NCBI GenBank assembly: GCA_035533075.1
Contig: DATLUO010000167.1
Span: forward strand, 1-41,293
Direction of reading: 5' to 3'
DNA length: 41,293 nt
Source of the DNA: Pirellulales bacterium
GTDB taxonomy: Bacteria > Planctomycetota > Planctomycetia > Pirellulales > JAICIG01
This document shows, in pieces, positions 28,265-35,690 of this stretch. The position numbers were made by a program, and so were the translations under genes. Within the stretch, counting starts at the first letter, position 1; every line of letters begins with the position of its first letter. A model generated the notes under the pieces. The model searched no databases. It was not told the DNA's origin and worked only from the letters and a program-made list of their open reading frames with translations.

Positions 28265-29296
28265 TTACGGCAAAAAGCTGAGCGGTATCGTAAGACTGAT
28301 GTTACCGCGGACATCGGTTTGCGTATTCGTGCGGCCCGAAAACATGGGATTGGGTTGTGTGGTTTGCTTGATGCCCGCCGACGCGGCGATGTCGAGGGGA
28401 ACGGAGCCGATGCGGGTCTTGTAATCAAGCGTGCCGCTGACGCCCTTGGTTTCCTTTTGCCGGTCTTTTTCGAAATCGGCTACAAGGCCAACGTTGAGCC
28501 CGTCGGCATTGCGTTGGATTCCCAGCGAGAGCGAATATTTGTCGGCCAGCGGGTCGGCATGGGCGGTGGCGGGCAGCGTCCATTGGCCGATTGGTATCTT
28601 GGTCTGCAACGCGCCTTGCAACGTCGTCAGCTTCCCGTCGGTCACGTGAACGGTGACGCTAAAGTCGGTGTTCGGGAGCGGTTTCCATTTGCCGGTATCG
28701 ACATAGGTCTTCAGGCCCAGATCGCGCGTCGAGGGCTTGAAGACGGGGTTGGCGGAGCCGAGCTTAAGCTGACCGAGGCTGATGGTGGGCAGGGCGTCCT
28801 TGGCCAGCGAGGTGGCCCAGTCGGCCGGAGTGTCGCCCGTCTTTGTCAAATACATCACCGTGGCGCCTCCCACGGCCAGCCCGGAGGCGACGACGATCAA
28901 GAGCGCCTTGTGTTCGTCGATCCAGACGCCGACGACCGATTTTTCGTAGGCGCATTTCAGGTCATTGAGGCTGTTTTGCACGCGCTGGTACTGCCCGGTG
29001 TTCTTCACCTGGGAGACAAGTTGCTTGCTTCCCGCATCGGTCGCCGCTTTGCCCAGCGCGGAGCCCAACTGGTTGGCGGCATCGTTGGCGCTGGGCAATT
29101 TCCCCTGCTGCTGCTCCTGCAGAAACGCCTTACCCTGCTTGTCGAGGGCGTCCTTGATCGCCTTTTGAACGTCATCGCTTTGGAGCACCTTGACGATTTG
29201 CGCCGGCCCGTTTTTCGCCTCGTAATCAACCAGATCGAACGCCAACGCGACCGTTTCGACTGCCGAACCGGGTAGATCGGTGCATGTGTTTCCCAT
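28265..29296 (-). CDS. candidate T6SS effector: one TM helix, beta-rich C-terminus
   Basis: 343 aa from ATG 29296; GGAG lies 9 nt upstream inside the Tat-leader cassette copy 3. No known family recognised. The N-terminal 130 residues are helical and Gln/Lys/Asp-rich (IVKVLQSDDVQKAIKDAL), then comes one TM helix (ALLIVVASGLAVGGATVMYL). The rest alternates like amphipathic beta strands and ends NISLTIPLSFLP, reminiscent of a beta-barrel C-terminus. There is no signal peptide. Its position between PAAR/vgrG cargo genes and the RNase-barstar pair, with no obvious immunity gene next to it, suggests a membrane-acting effector or a structural protein of the island. This is inference from context. 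Confidence 0.6.
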   Translation of the reverse strand: MGNTCTDLPGSAVETVALAFDLVDYEAKNGPAQIVKVLQSDDVQKAIKDALDKQGKAFLQEQQQGKLPSANDAANQLGSALGKAATDAGSKQLVSQVKNTGQYQRVQNSLNDLKCAYEKSVVGVWIDEHKALLIVVASGLAVGGATVMYLTKTGDTPADWATSLAKDALPTISLGQLKLGSANPVFKPSTRDLGLKTYVDTGKWKPLPNTDFSVTVHVTDGKLTTLQGALQTKIPIGQWTLPATAHADPLADKYSLSLGIQRNADGLNVGLVADFEKDRQKETKGVSGTLDYKTRIGSVPLDIAASAGIKQTTQPNPMFSGRTNTQTDVRGNISLTIPLSFLP

Positions 29297-29513
29297 TTGC
29301 AAGAACTCCAGTTAGGGCCAGCCCGCCGCAGTGATTATCACTCCTGGCAGCAGAAAGTTGCCCGAAATTCGCGCCGCGCCACAAACATTTCGGCGAGCCC
29401 GTTCCTGCGGCGCGGGCCGGCGGCCGGGCCAGAAAGCCAAACGCGGAAAGCCCCGACAAGGCCACGCCCGCCAACGCCGTTTCGATAAACCGTCTGAGAG
29501 ATGGCTTCGACAT
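29226..29513 (-). pseudogene. broken copy of the Tat-protein gene head (copy 3)
   Basis: ATG at 29513, then MSKPSLRRFIETALAGVALS, a degenerate Tat signal: the first Arg pair position is now S-L-R-R, and the upstream GGAGG seen in copies 1 and 2 is lost. It continues with the tail shared with copy 2 (NHCGGLALTGVL) and runs out of frame into the 345-aa-frame gene, stopping at 29226. 95 aa. Probably a decayed duplicate. Confidence 0.7.
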
Positions 29514-29525
29514 GACGGGTCACCG
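29303..29525 (-). repeat. Tat-leader cassette, copy 3
   Basis: Matches copy 2 over most of its length, from GAACTCCAGTTAGGGCCAGC at the low end to the Tat codons; it ends within about 15 bp of the stop of the 231-aa gene and lacks the promoter-side part found in copies 1 and 2. Confidence 0.85.
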
Positions 29526-29539
29526 CCTAATGACCACGC

Positions 29540-30235
29540 TTACTCGGCGTTCATGTCAATACCCGGTGTAATGCCGGCTCCGTCCCTCCCGTCAGGATCG
29601 AAACCCGGTGGGATGCCCTCAGCCATACTTCGGGGCACATGCATCGTGTGACCATCTAAAGGACTTCTCACATCAATCATGGGTTCGATGGGTTCCGTTT
29701 CACCGCGGGGACGGCGGTAATACTCTCGCAAGGCGCGCACAAACTCTTGTACCTCCGTGCCAGCGAGCTCCTTGTTTGCGTCAAGACTCTCTGCGAACCC
29801 CCGGAGCCGCTCAAGCGTTGACTCGTCCGTGGAGGAGTCGGAGGGAGGCCCCACCGTCGTTTGTTGCTGGAGGAGCCCTTCCCCCCAATGTTCCCCCCAA
29901 TAACCGGTCACAAAACCAGGCGGGCGCGATCGCGAATCTGGCGGAGGCAGGCGCGGCCCGAAGCCAAAAGTCTTCGCGTAGCGTGCCGCGATGGACTTGT
30001 GAAACAGCGCCTGTAGCGTGGGCGTCATTGGGAGTGCATACCCCGCGTCCCAGGCGACGGTTATCAGATCCGGGATCGAATCATCGGAAACGCCGCCGCG
30101 CCTCAGTTCCTTGATGACAAAGTCGGTCCACTTGGGATCGGTAGACGTACGATGAGCGTGAATGCGGTAAAGAGTCACGCCGAGAACGTAGACCGGATCC
30201 TCATGACAGACACCGGCATTATCGAAAACGCCCAT
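29540..30235 (-). CDS. 231-aa protein of a T6SS cargo island, function unknown
   Basis: No family recognised. Start ATG 30235 (MGVFDNAGVCHEDPVYVLGV) follows GGAG at 7 nt and lies 17 nt after the PAAR stop; the open frame extends upstream only as an out-of-frame reading of the PAAR gene. The N-terminal half reads as a compact globular domain (PKWTDFVIKELRRGGVSDDS, LITVAWDAGYALPMTPTLQA), followed by a Pro/Arg-rich linker. The C-terminal part is charged, with MIDVRSPLDGHTMHVPRSMA. No signal peptide or TM helix. Tight spacing with the PAAR gene suggests it is carried by, or loads onto, the PAAR tip. Confidence 0.75.
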   Translation of the reverse strand: MGVFDNAGVCHEDPVYVLGVTLYRIHAHRTSTDPKWTDFVIKELRRGGVSDDSIPDLITVAWDAGYALPMTPTLQALFHKSIAARYAKTFGFGPRLPPPDSRSRPPGFVTGYWGEHWGEGLLQQQTTVGPPSDSSTDESTLERLRGFAESLDANKELAGTEVQEFVRALREYYRRPRGETEPIEPMIDVRSPLDGHTMHVPRSMAEGIPPGFDPDGRDGAGITPGIDMNAE

Positions 30236-30252
30236 TCCTTTTCTCCGTGCAA

Positions 30253-30543
30253 TCAACCTATCAGAACCGTTGGGCATCCAAGCACAATCACTCCCCCGTG
30301 TGCCGTCATGTCGCCCAAGCGCGCGGCGGGCTGGCCGCCGATCAGCACGGTGAAGCTTCCCAAGGCAATCACGTCGGGCGGACCGACGCAAACGGCCATG
30401 TCGCCCACCCGGGCCGCCGGTAGTCCGCCGATCAACACCGTCGGTGCGCCCGGCGCGGCAATCGGGCCGCCCACGTGCGGCACAATGCCCGTCACCATCG
30501 GGCAAACGTGCATGTCCGTCAGTCGTGCGGCAGGTTGTCCCAT
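30253..30543 (-). CDS. PAAR-domain T6SS spike-tip protein
   Basis: 96-aa protein that caps the VgrG spike and can carry effectors. The repeated PAAR-type motifs are plain: GQPAARLTDMHVCP at the start, GGLPAARVGDMAVCVGPPDV in the middle and GGQPAARLGDMTAHGG near the end, with HVGGPIAAPGAPTVLIG and glycine-rich turns between. The length matches a stand-alone PAAR protein with no effector domain attached. AAAGGAG lies about 10 nt upstream of ATG 30543. It sits 16 nt after the 127-aa gene and 17 nt before the 231-aa gene, clearly one transcription unit. Confidence 0.95.
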   Translation of the reverse strand: MGQPAARLTDMHVCPMVTGIVPHVGGPIAAPGAPTVLIGGLPAARVGDMAVCVGPPDVIALGSFTVLIGGQPAARLGDMTAHGGVIVLGCPTVLIG

Positions 30544-30559
30544 CGTGAATCCGCTCCTT

Positions 30560-30943
30560 TCAAGCGTTCTTGCCGGGCATCACAACGTCCGTACCCGGCG
30601 CGGCCCAGGGCGCCACTGCCGGCAGTCCCGCGCCGCTGATCTCGAATAAGTGTCCGCGCGCGTCATGCCTCAAATGGTAGCCGTGGTTGCCAATCCTGAT
30701 CGTGTAGTGGTTCGTCTGATCTTTTTCACTCGTGTGCGAACCCGCCTGGACGACCCACTCCTCGTCGGCCATCATCGCCAGCAGCTTGTTGCTGTTGACG
30801 CGGACGGCAACGTGGCGGTGAAAACGGCTCCCCTCCACCAACAAGTCGACGACGCCGTCGACGCTCGGACGCCGATCGCCGAAGCAATTGCCGTAAAGCG
30901 ACCCATTACGCCGCGCCGCTTGAATGATCTTTTGATCTACCAT
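30560..30943 (-). CDS. 127-aa protein next to PAAR, function unknown
   Basis: No family recognised. MVDQKIIQAARRNGSLYGNC, then a region with VDLLVEGSRFHRHVAVRVNS and HYTIRIGNHGYHLRHDARGH, rich in His and beta-like; the C-terminus is hydrophobic and Pro/Gly-rich (LPAVAPWAAPGTDVVMPGK). There is no signal peptide or TM helix. It precedes the PAAR gene by 16 nt. Its small size and location would suit an adaptor, chaperone or immunity protein; the sequence does not decide. Confidence 0.7.
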   Translation of the reverse strand: MVDQKIIQAARRNGSLYGNCFGDRRPSVDGVVDLLVEGSRFHRHVAVRVNSNKLLAMMADEEWVVQAGSHTSEKDQTNHYTIRIGNHGYHLRHDARGHLFEISGAGLPAVAPWAAPGTDVVMPGKNA

Positions 30944-31029
30944 CCGCAGGTTTCCGCATCACGGATCCATCTTTAAAAGCACTGGCCGCGTCGCCCGCTG
31001 GTGAGCGAATCGAACTATGCCTTCTCAAA

Positions 31030-31608
31030 TCATTTCCATACGTCTTGGCCGCTGGCCACGGCGATGCCTTGTTCCAAAAAACGCGGGTACTTCTCTTCGG
31101 CCTTCTCGGGCTGGCTGACGACCGCCGCCATGAGCACGGCGCCCGCCACGGTGCGGGCGGTCAGGTCGTCGGCGGGCGGAACGACCGGCACATCGGGCGG
31201 CGCCAAACTGCCGCCGCTGAAGAACACCGCCAGCGCGACGCAGCCCGCCGGGGTTTTCAACTGGGCCTTCTCCGACGCGGCCATCGCCGCGCGGCGCAGC
31301 TCCTCGCTGGGCTGAGCACACCAACGCTCAGTCACTTCCAGCGCCGATTGCTGCTCCGGCGTCGATGCGGCGCCGGCCACCAAGCGGGCGCAGCGGGCGG
31401 CCCACCAGATCGCTTCGCGCTTGGGCAACGCGTAGGCTAAAAAGCGGACCGCGTCGAGGAACTGCCGCTCGCCGATGAGCCGTTCCAGGAACGCCGCGGG
31501 CGCGATGCCCTCGCGCGGCAGCAGCTTGGCCTGCTCGCCCAGTTCAAACCGGGCGCAGATCTCCGCGGCCGTCTTGGCTTCGACTTTATTGAGCGGTGGA
31601 GGGGCCAT
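31030..31608 (-). CDS. 192-aa T6SS-associated protein (possibly DUF6931)
   Basis: Starts at ATG 31608, overlapping the preceding gene by 23 nt. Mostly helical, with AAEICARFELGEQAKLL, LDAVRFLAYALPKREAIWWA and ARCARLVAG, then a region SPAGC-like (LKTPAGCVALAVFFSGGSLA) and a C-terminal EEKYPRFLEQGIAVASGQDV. I recall this pattern from proteins near T6SS genes, possibly the family DUF6931, but I cannot check. There is no signal peptide. The overlap with the upstream gene and its place between the toxin pair and the PAAR gene suggest a role in cargo loading or assembly rather than toxicity. Confidence 0.75.
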   Translation of the reverse strand: MAPPPLNKVEAKTAAEICARFELGEQAKLLPREGIAPAAFLERLIGERQFLDAVRFLAYALPKREAIWWAARCARLVAGAASTPEQQSALEVTERWCAQPSEELRRAAMAASEKAQLKTPAGCVALAVFFSGGSLAPPDVPVVPPADDLTARTVAGAVLMAAVVSQPEKAEEKYPRFLEQGIAVASGQDVWK

Positions 31609-31999
31609 AAGCAGATTCCGGGATTTCGTTAACGATTTGAAACCTTGCTCGGATTCTCTTCAGCGCGTCTTCGTCGTCGCTCAACACATCGAAGCCCGAG
31701 CTGTCAACGGCATAGATGACCAGCCAGGGCGTTTTGGCCGTCCCACGAAACGCTCGAAATTCTCCCTCGATTACCTGCGAGACGTTTCCCGCGAGCGCTG
31801 ATAACATCTTGCCGTCGATGGTCCGTCGTTCCGCCGAAAGCTGCTGCAACCTTTCAGCATCGCCGCCGCCCAAAGCTTCGACGTGTGATAGGCTCCAAGT
31901 GCTCTCATCCGCCGCGCCTCCCAACGCGGCCAGAATGTCGACGAGGTCGAAGCTCAGTACGTGACGTTGATCGAAATCAGCAATGGAGACGCCGCGCAT
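31586..31999 (-). CDS. probable immunity protein for the vgrG-linked toxin
   Basis: 137 aa from ATG 31999, preceded by AGAGAG at short spacing; an upstream frame to 32038 adds 13 residues. No known family. Acidic, soluble, with MRGVSIADFDQRHVLSFDLV, LLSAERRTIDGKMLSALAGN-like helices and a beta-rich second half (TPWLVIYAVDSSGFDVLSDD). The position 35 nt after the toxin-24-like gene, the small acidic nature and lack of export signal fit an immunity protein. It overlaps the next gene by 23 nt. Confidence 0.65.
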   Translation of the reverse strand: MRGVSIADFDQRHVLSFDLVDILAALGGAADESTWSLSHVEALGGGDAERLQQLSAERRTIDGKMLSALAGNVSQVIEGEFRAFRGTAKTPWLVIYAVDSSGFDVLSDDEDALKRIRARFQIVNEIPESAYGPSTAQ

Positions 32000-32034
32000 A
32001 AAAACTCTCTGATTGAATGATACAGGCAATGTCG

Positions 32035-32376
32035 TCACGGGGAAAGATTTTCAGGGCCTCCTCGTTTAAGGCCGGATTTGGGCCCAAGCTGAGGATCGTT
32101 TGCAAAAAACCGATGTTGATGCGGCGGTCCGGGGTGCCCAGCTCTGGGCACCCCGGTTGGATAAGTCGGGTTTGTGAAGTCGATATCGCGCACCGGATTC
32201 CCCGTAGCGTCAAATTCACGTGCTTGGTAGGTTCGTTGGTTCACCAAATCCATCCGCAATCGTGAGTGCGGCCCGGTCGCGCGCGGATCCGGCCCGGAGA
32301 TTCTCGGCGGTTGTTGGCCTTCGAAGACTTTGGTGCCATCGGCGTAAATCGACCGAATACGTGCCGCCGTCGTCAC
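32035..32376 (-). CDS. small polymorphic toxin (toxin-24-like), vgrG cargo
   Basis: 113 aa from GTG 32376; AGGAGG lies 11 nt upstream and the gene begins 25 nt after the vgrG stop. The core reads HSRLRMDLVNQRTYQAREFD, GNPVRDIDFTNPTYPTG, then GHPGPPHQHRF, a pattern I associate with C-terminal domains of polymorphic toxins of the Ntox24 type (bacterial toxin 24). The His/Asp-rich GHPGPPHQH is a plausible catalytic site; Ntox24 activity is predicted to be on RNA. It lacks a large N-terminal trafficking domain, so it is probably delivered as VgrG cargo. A perfect 12+12 palindrome at about 32129-32152 is within the coding sequence. Family assignment is moderate. Confidence 0.7.
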   Translation of the reverse strand: MTTAARIRSIYADGTKVFEGQQPPRISGPDPRATGPHSRLRMDLVNQRTYQAREFDATGNPVRDIDFTNPTYPTGVPRAGHPGPPHQHRFFANDPQLGPKSGLKRGGPENLSP

Positions 32377-32401
32377 TCGTTTGTCGTCCTCCTGTTTATT
32401 T

Positions 32402-34624
32402 TCACCCGATCATCGTAATCCCGCCCTGAATCTGTGTCATCGCGCTGCCCTGCACCTGCGTCATCATTCCTTTCACCGCCGTCTGGATCTGCCCTTCGAC
32501 GCTGACCATCATCCCCTTGATGGTCACCCCCATCTGGTCGATCGTAATGCTGTTCTGGCCCACTTTGAGCGTGATCGACTGCATGGCCTCGGTCGAGCTG
32601 GCGCCCAGATCGAGCTTGGTCGTTTGGTTGCCCATCTTGATGGCCAACGAGTCGTTGCCCATGCTGATCACGACCGCGCGGTTCCCCTGCTTGATATTGT
32701 GGGTGTCGTTGCCGGTATCGACATTGACTAAGCGGTTCCCCTGCTTGACGTTGTGGGTGTCGTTTCCTTGATCGACGTTGATCGTGCGGTTTCCCTGTTT
32801 GATCGTCACCAACTCGTTGCCGGTCTGCACCGTCTCGGTGCGGTTGTGATAGACGTCGATCGTCTGGCTGCCGTCCTTGGCGTTTCCGGCGCCGGCGCCC
32901 ACTTTGAGCGAGTGGTTGTTCCAGATTTCGACCGTGCGGCTGCCGTCTTGGGTGTATTGCGTATCGCTGGTGCCGACCTTGAGCGTGTCGTTGTTCTCGA
33001 CCACGCAGTTGAAGTCTTTCTCGGCGTGGAAGTAGACTTCCTCCGAGCCTTTTTTGTCTTCGAATCGCAGCTCGTTGAAGTTGTTGCTCTGGCCCTGGAG
33101 AGTGCTGCGCGACAGGATGCCACTTTGCGTCTTGTTGTCGGGCAAGGTGTAGGGCGGCATCATGTCGGCGTTGTAGACGCTGCCGACAATGATCGGCTGG
33201 TCGGGGTCGCCCTCCTGAAAGGCGACCAGCACCTCCTGACCGACGCGGGGAATATGCACCGCGCCCCATTGCTTGCCCGCCCAGATCGAGCCTACCCGCA
33301 CCCAGCACGAGCTTTGAGCGTCGTTCTTCCCCTCGCGGTCCCAGTGGAATTGCACCTTCACACGGCCGTACTTGTCGGTGAAAATCTCGTCGCCCGGCTG
33401 GCCGACCACGACCGCGGTTTGTGTGCCGTTGATGACCGGCTTGGGCGTCCTGCGCCGCGGGCGAAACGGCAACGCCGACGGGATGCAGGTGAACGAATTG
33501 TGGTAGCGGAAGCCCTCCCCGGAACCGCTGCGGTAGTTGGCCGGCAAGTGGGCCGAGTGCTGCACGCCGGTGACCACGTATTGTCCGTCGGCCGAAAAAT
33601 GCCGTTCGAGCGAGAACTTATAACCGCTGGTCCACTGCCGGCAACCGCTGGCGGCGTGGATCAAAAGGCTCTGCAAGGCTTCTTCCTGCATGCGTAGCTC
33701 GACGGTCCGCTTGTTGTCTTGAAAAATCTTCTGCACGTCGCTGGCCCGGTCGCCGCCGCCGGGGTCGATGCCGTCGAATCGCTGGGCATATTCGCCCGGA
33801 TAGTCAAAAAGCTCCAGCTTGTCGTTGCCGCCCACTTTGAGCTTGTGGGTGGTTTTGCCCACCGCCACGCTTTCCTGGATCGTTTTATCGGCCTCCACGT
33901 GTTTGTGCGGCAACTCAAAACAATGGTCCCAGAGCGTGTATTTGCCGCTCCGCAGTTGCTGCGACTTTTCCCACTCGTGAACGCGGTCTTCTTTCCGCAA
34001 ATGGCCGGCGTCGACGACGTCAAAGATCACCTTGTTCTTGACGGGCATATCCGGATGGCTTTGCGGCGTGTTGGCCACGACCATCGTGTGCCCGTTGGAC
34101 GTGTGCTTGAAAAAATAGTAGATGCCCTCTTCTTCCATCAAACGGCTGGCGAAGTTGAAATCGGTCTCGCGGTATTGCACGCAATAGTCGCGGGGCTGGA
34201 AGGTGCCTTGGAGCTCGTAGCTCACGTCGAGTCCCGTGAGCACGGCCTTGAGGATGTCGGGCACCGATTTCTGCTGGAAAGTGCGGCTTTGGGCCTTGTG
34301 CGTCAGCAGCCAGAACTGCGGCACCATTTCCAGGCGATAGGCGGTGAACACGGCATCGCGGCCAGCCTGGCTGAGACGGCTGCAGATGCCCGAAAAGTAA
34401 CGCGACTCGCCGCTGGGCAGCGCGAGCTGCACCGAGGTCTTCTGCCCCAGCAGCTTGTCGAATTCGACTTCGGTCTTGTTCTCAGCCAGCAGGTCGAGGT
34501 GAAAGCTGAACAGGCGAGAGAGGGCCTCGCTGCCCGACAATCCGACCAAGAGCAGCTTGTCTTTGCCCAGGGGGGTGGTGACCGACATGGGCCGGTTCGC
34601 TTGGCTATACGTAACGGTGGACAT
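32402..34624 (-). CDS. vgrG: T6SS spike protein VgrG (TssI)
   Basis: 740-aa VgrG, the trimeric needle tip of the type VI secretion system. The gp27-like part has LSRLFSFHLDLLAENKTEVE, AYRLEMVPQFWLLTHKAQSR (typical), then QYRETDFNFASRLMEEEGIY and YYFFKH. The gp5 OB part has FTDKYGRVKVQFHWDREGKN, SSCWVRVGSIWAGKQWGAVH, IPRVGQEVLVAFQEGDPDQP and IIVGSVYNADMMPPY. The C-terminal beta-helix (from about residue 560) ends in seven or eight nonapeptide repeats (QGNRTINVD QGNDTHNVK). There is no fused effector domain, so cargo is separate. ATG 34624 has GAGGAG 5 nt upstream. It heads the toxin/PAAR gene cluster; sheath and baseplate genes are not in this window. Confidence 0.97.
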   Translation of the reverse strand: MSTVTYSQANRPMSVTTPLGKDKLLLVGLSGSEALSRLFSFHLDLLAENKTEVEFDKLLGQKTSVQLALPSGESRYFSGICSRLSQAGRDAVFTAYRLEMVPQFWLLTHKAQSRTFQQKSVPDILKAVLTGLDVSYELQGTFQPRDYCVQYRETDFNFASRLMEEEGIYYFFKHTSNGHTMVVANTPQSHPDMPVKNKVIFDVVDAGHLRKEDRVHEWEKSQQLRSGKYTLWDHCFELPHKHVEADKTIQESVAVGKTTHKLKVGGNDKLELFDYPGEYAQRFDGIDPGGGDRASDVQKIFQDNKRTVELRMQEEALQSLLIHAASGCRQWTSGYKFSLERHFSADGQYVVTGVQHSAHLPANYRSGSGEGFRYHNSFTCIPSALPFRPRRRTPKPVINGTQTAVVVGQPGDEIFTDKYGRVKVQFHWDREGKNDAQSSCWVRVGSIWAGKQWGAVHIPRVGQEVLVAFQEGDPDQPIIVGSVYNADMMPPYTLPDNKTQSGILSRSTLQGQSNNFNELRFEDKKGSEEVYFHAEKDFNCVVENNDTLKVGTSDTQYTQDGSRTVEIWNNHSLKVGAGAGNAKDGSQTIDVYHNRTETVQTGNELVTIKQGNRTINVDQGNDTHNVKQGNRLVNVDTGNDTHNIKQGNRAVVISMGNDSLAIKMGNQTTKLDLGASSTEAMQSITLKVGQNSITIDQMGVTIKGMMVSVEGQIQTAVKGMMTQVQGSAMTQIQGGITMIG

Positions 34625-34731
34625 TATGTCTCCTCGTGGGCGCGGCGGGTCAACACGGGCCGCGCAAGCTGATTATCGAAGCGGGGCGGACCGGGTTGCG
34701 TGAATTCTTCTCAACGACCACCGCGTACGGT

Positions 34732-35097
34732 TTATGATTCGACGTAGTCGATGCGAAACGGCTTGTTGGTGATGAACACGACCGTGACATCGCCCTCGGC
34801 ACTGGCCCCATGTTCCATGATCTGGCCTTCAGGAAACCAGACGAAGCTTCCAGGGCCGTAGCTTCCCTGGTGCGTGACCAGCGTCCCTTCGAGCACATAC
34901 ATGCCGTGACCGCAGGGGTGTGTATGGCTGGGATTGATCGTGCCGGCCGGATATCGCACCAGGCGGACCAGCATGCCCGTCTCTGGGTCGCTGAACAGCT
35001 CCTTGCGGAAGATGGCGGCGCCCACGTGCTCGTTAAAACGCTCCTCCCAGGGAATCGCATTGGCGTCTACGTGCAGCACGGAATGATGGTCATTCAT
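34732..35097 (-). CDS. cupin-domain protein
   Basis: 121 aa from ATG 35097 ([20 protein letters not shown]). A single cupin fold with the metal-type motif [14 protein letters not shown], then [17 protein letters not shown], close to the ChrR/anti-sigma-like and DUF4437-like small cupins. The His residues could hold a metal. The ATG overlaps the stop of the exonuclease gene by 8 nt, so translation is probably coupled; an upstream frame to 35133 exists but lies within the exonuclease gene. Substrate unknown. Confidence 0.88.
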   Translation of the reverse strand: MNDHHSVLHVDANAIPWEERFNEHVGAAIFRKELFSDPETGMLVRLVRYPAGTINPSHTHPCGHGMYVLEGTLVTHQGSYGPGSFVWFPEGQIMEHGASAEGDVTVVFITNKPFRIDYVES

Positions 35098-35686
35098 GCC
35101 GCTCAGTTTGCCGCGCCGGCGGAGTCGGTGCAAGCCTTCGTGCTTCCTGCAGCATATTGCAAAAGAGAGCCCCCTGGCCGATGGCGTCGTCCAAGGCCAC
35201 GTGCGTGTGGGGCAGCTCGTCGAACCAACGCTTGGGCATGTTCCTTTTCGTCGAGTTGCGATAGCCGCGGCCGAGCAGCGCCATGGCGAAGGTTTTGATG
35301 TCCAGAGCCGAGTGCGAGAAGGGGCTCTCGCCGGTAAAGCGGATCAAATACCAATAGACGAACATGAAGTCGTAAGCAGCCGGATAGGCGACGAATACCG
35401 GTTTGCCGGGCAACGAACGCACCCACTGCAAATAGTCGTGCATCGCCCGCTCGGGCGGTTGGGCGTCGCGCCGGCACGCCGCCCAGGCCTCCGGCTGCGA
35501 CTGCCACCAGGCGGCGGTGCGCGGGTCGGGCTTCGCGTCGGGCAACGTCTCCAGATTGCGGCTGAAGGTGCTCACCAGCGTCTTGTCGGCGGTAAAGGCG
35601 GCCGAGGCAAAGCTGAGCATGGAGTGCGGGCCCGGAATCGGGCCATCGGCCTCGATATCGGTGCTGACGTAAATCTCTTGCGACAT
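35090..35686 (-). CDS. DEDDh-type 3'-5' exonuclease
   Basis: 198-aa nuclease of the DnaQ/RNase T-like (DEDD) superfamily. Visible metal ligands are D10 and E12 ([11 protein letters not shown]), D106 ([10 protein letters not shown]) and H162/D167 (HVALDD, a Hx4D DEDDh motif). WWQSQPEAW near residue 60 and [12 protein letters not shown] are typical of related small exonucleases. It likely removes 3' nucleotides from RNA or DNA; the substrate cannot be told. It starts 4 nt after the PQQ-like gene stop and overlaps the cupin start by 8 nt, forming a three-gene operon. Confidence 0.9.
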   Translation of the reverse strand: MSQEIYVSTDIEADGPIPGPHSMLSFASAAFTADKTLVSTFSRNLETLPDAKPDPRTAAWWQSQPEAWAACRRDAQPPERAMHDYLQWVRSLPGKPVFVAYPAAYDFMFVYWYLIRFTGESPFSHSALDIKTFAMALLGRGYRNSTKRNMPKRWFDELPHTHVALDDAIGQGALFCNMLQEARRLAPTPPARQTERHE

Positions 35687-35690
35687 GGCG

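Noticed and set aside
28319..29275. 318-aa plus-strand frame opposite the candidate effector
   Set aside because: No ribosome site, Arg/Gly-rich shadow composition; the minus-strand gene has a good ribosome site and fits the island's direction.
30236..30505. N-terminal extension of the 231-aa protein to 30505
   Set aside because: This part is an out-of-frame reading of the PAAR gene; ATG 30235 has its own ribosome site.
32125..32155. Perfect palindrome GGGGTGCCCAGAGCTGGGCA-type as a regulatory site
   Set aside because: It lies inside the toxin reading frame and encodes GVPRAGHP, part of a conserved motif, so coding constraint explains it.
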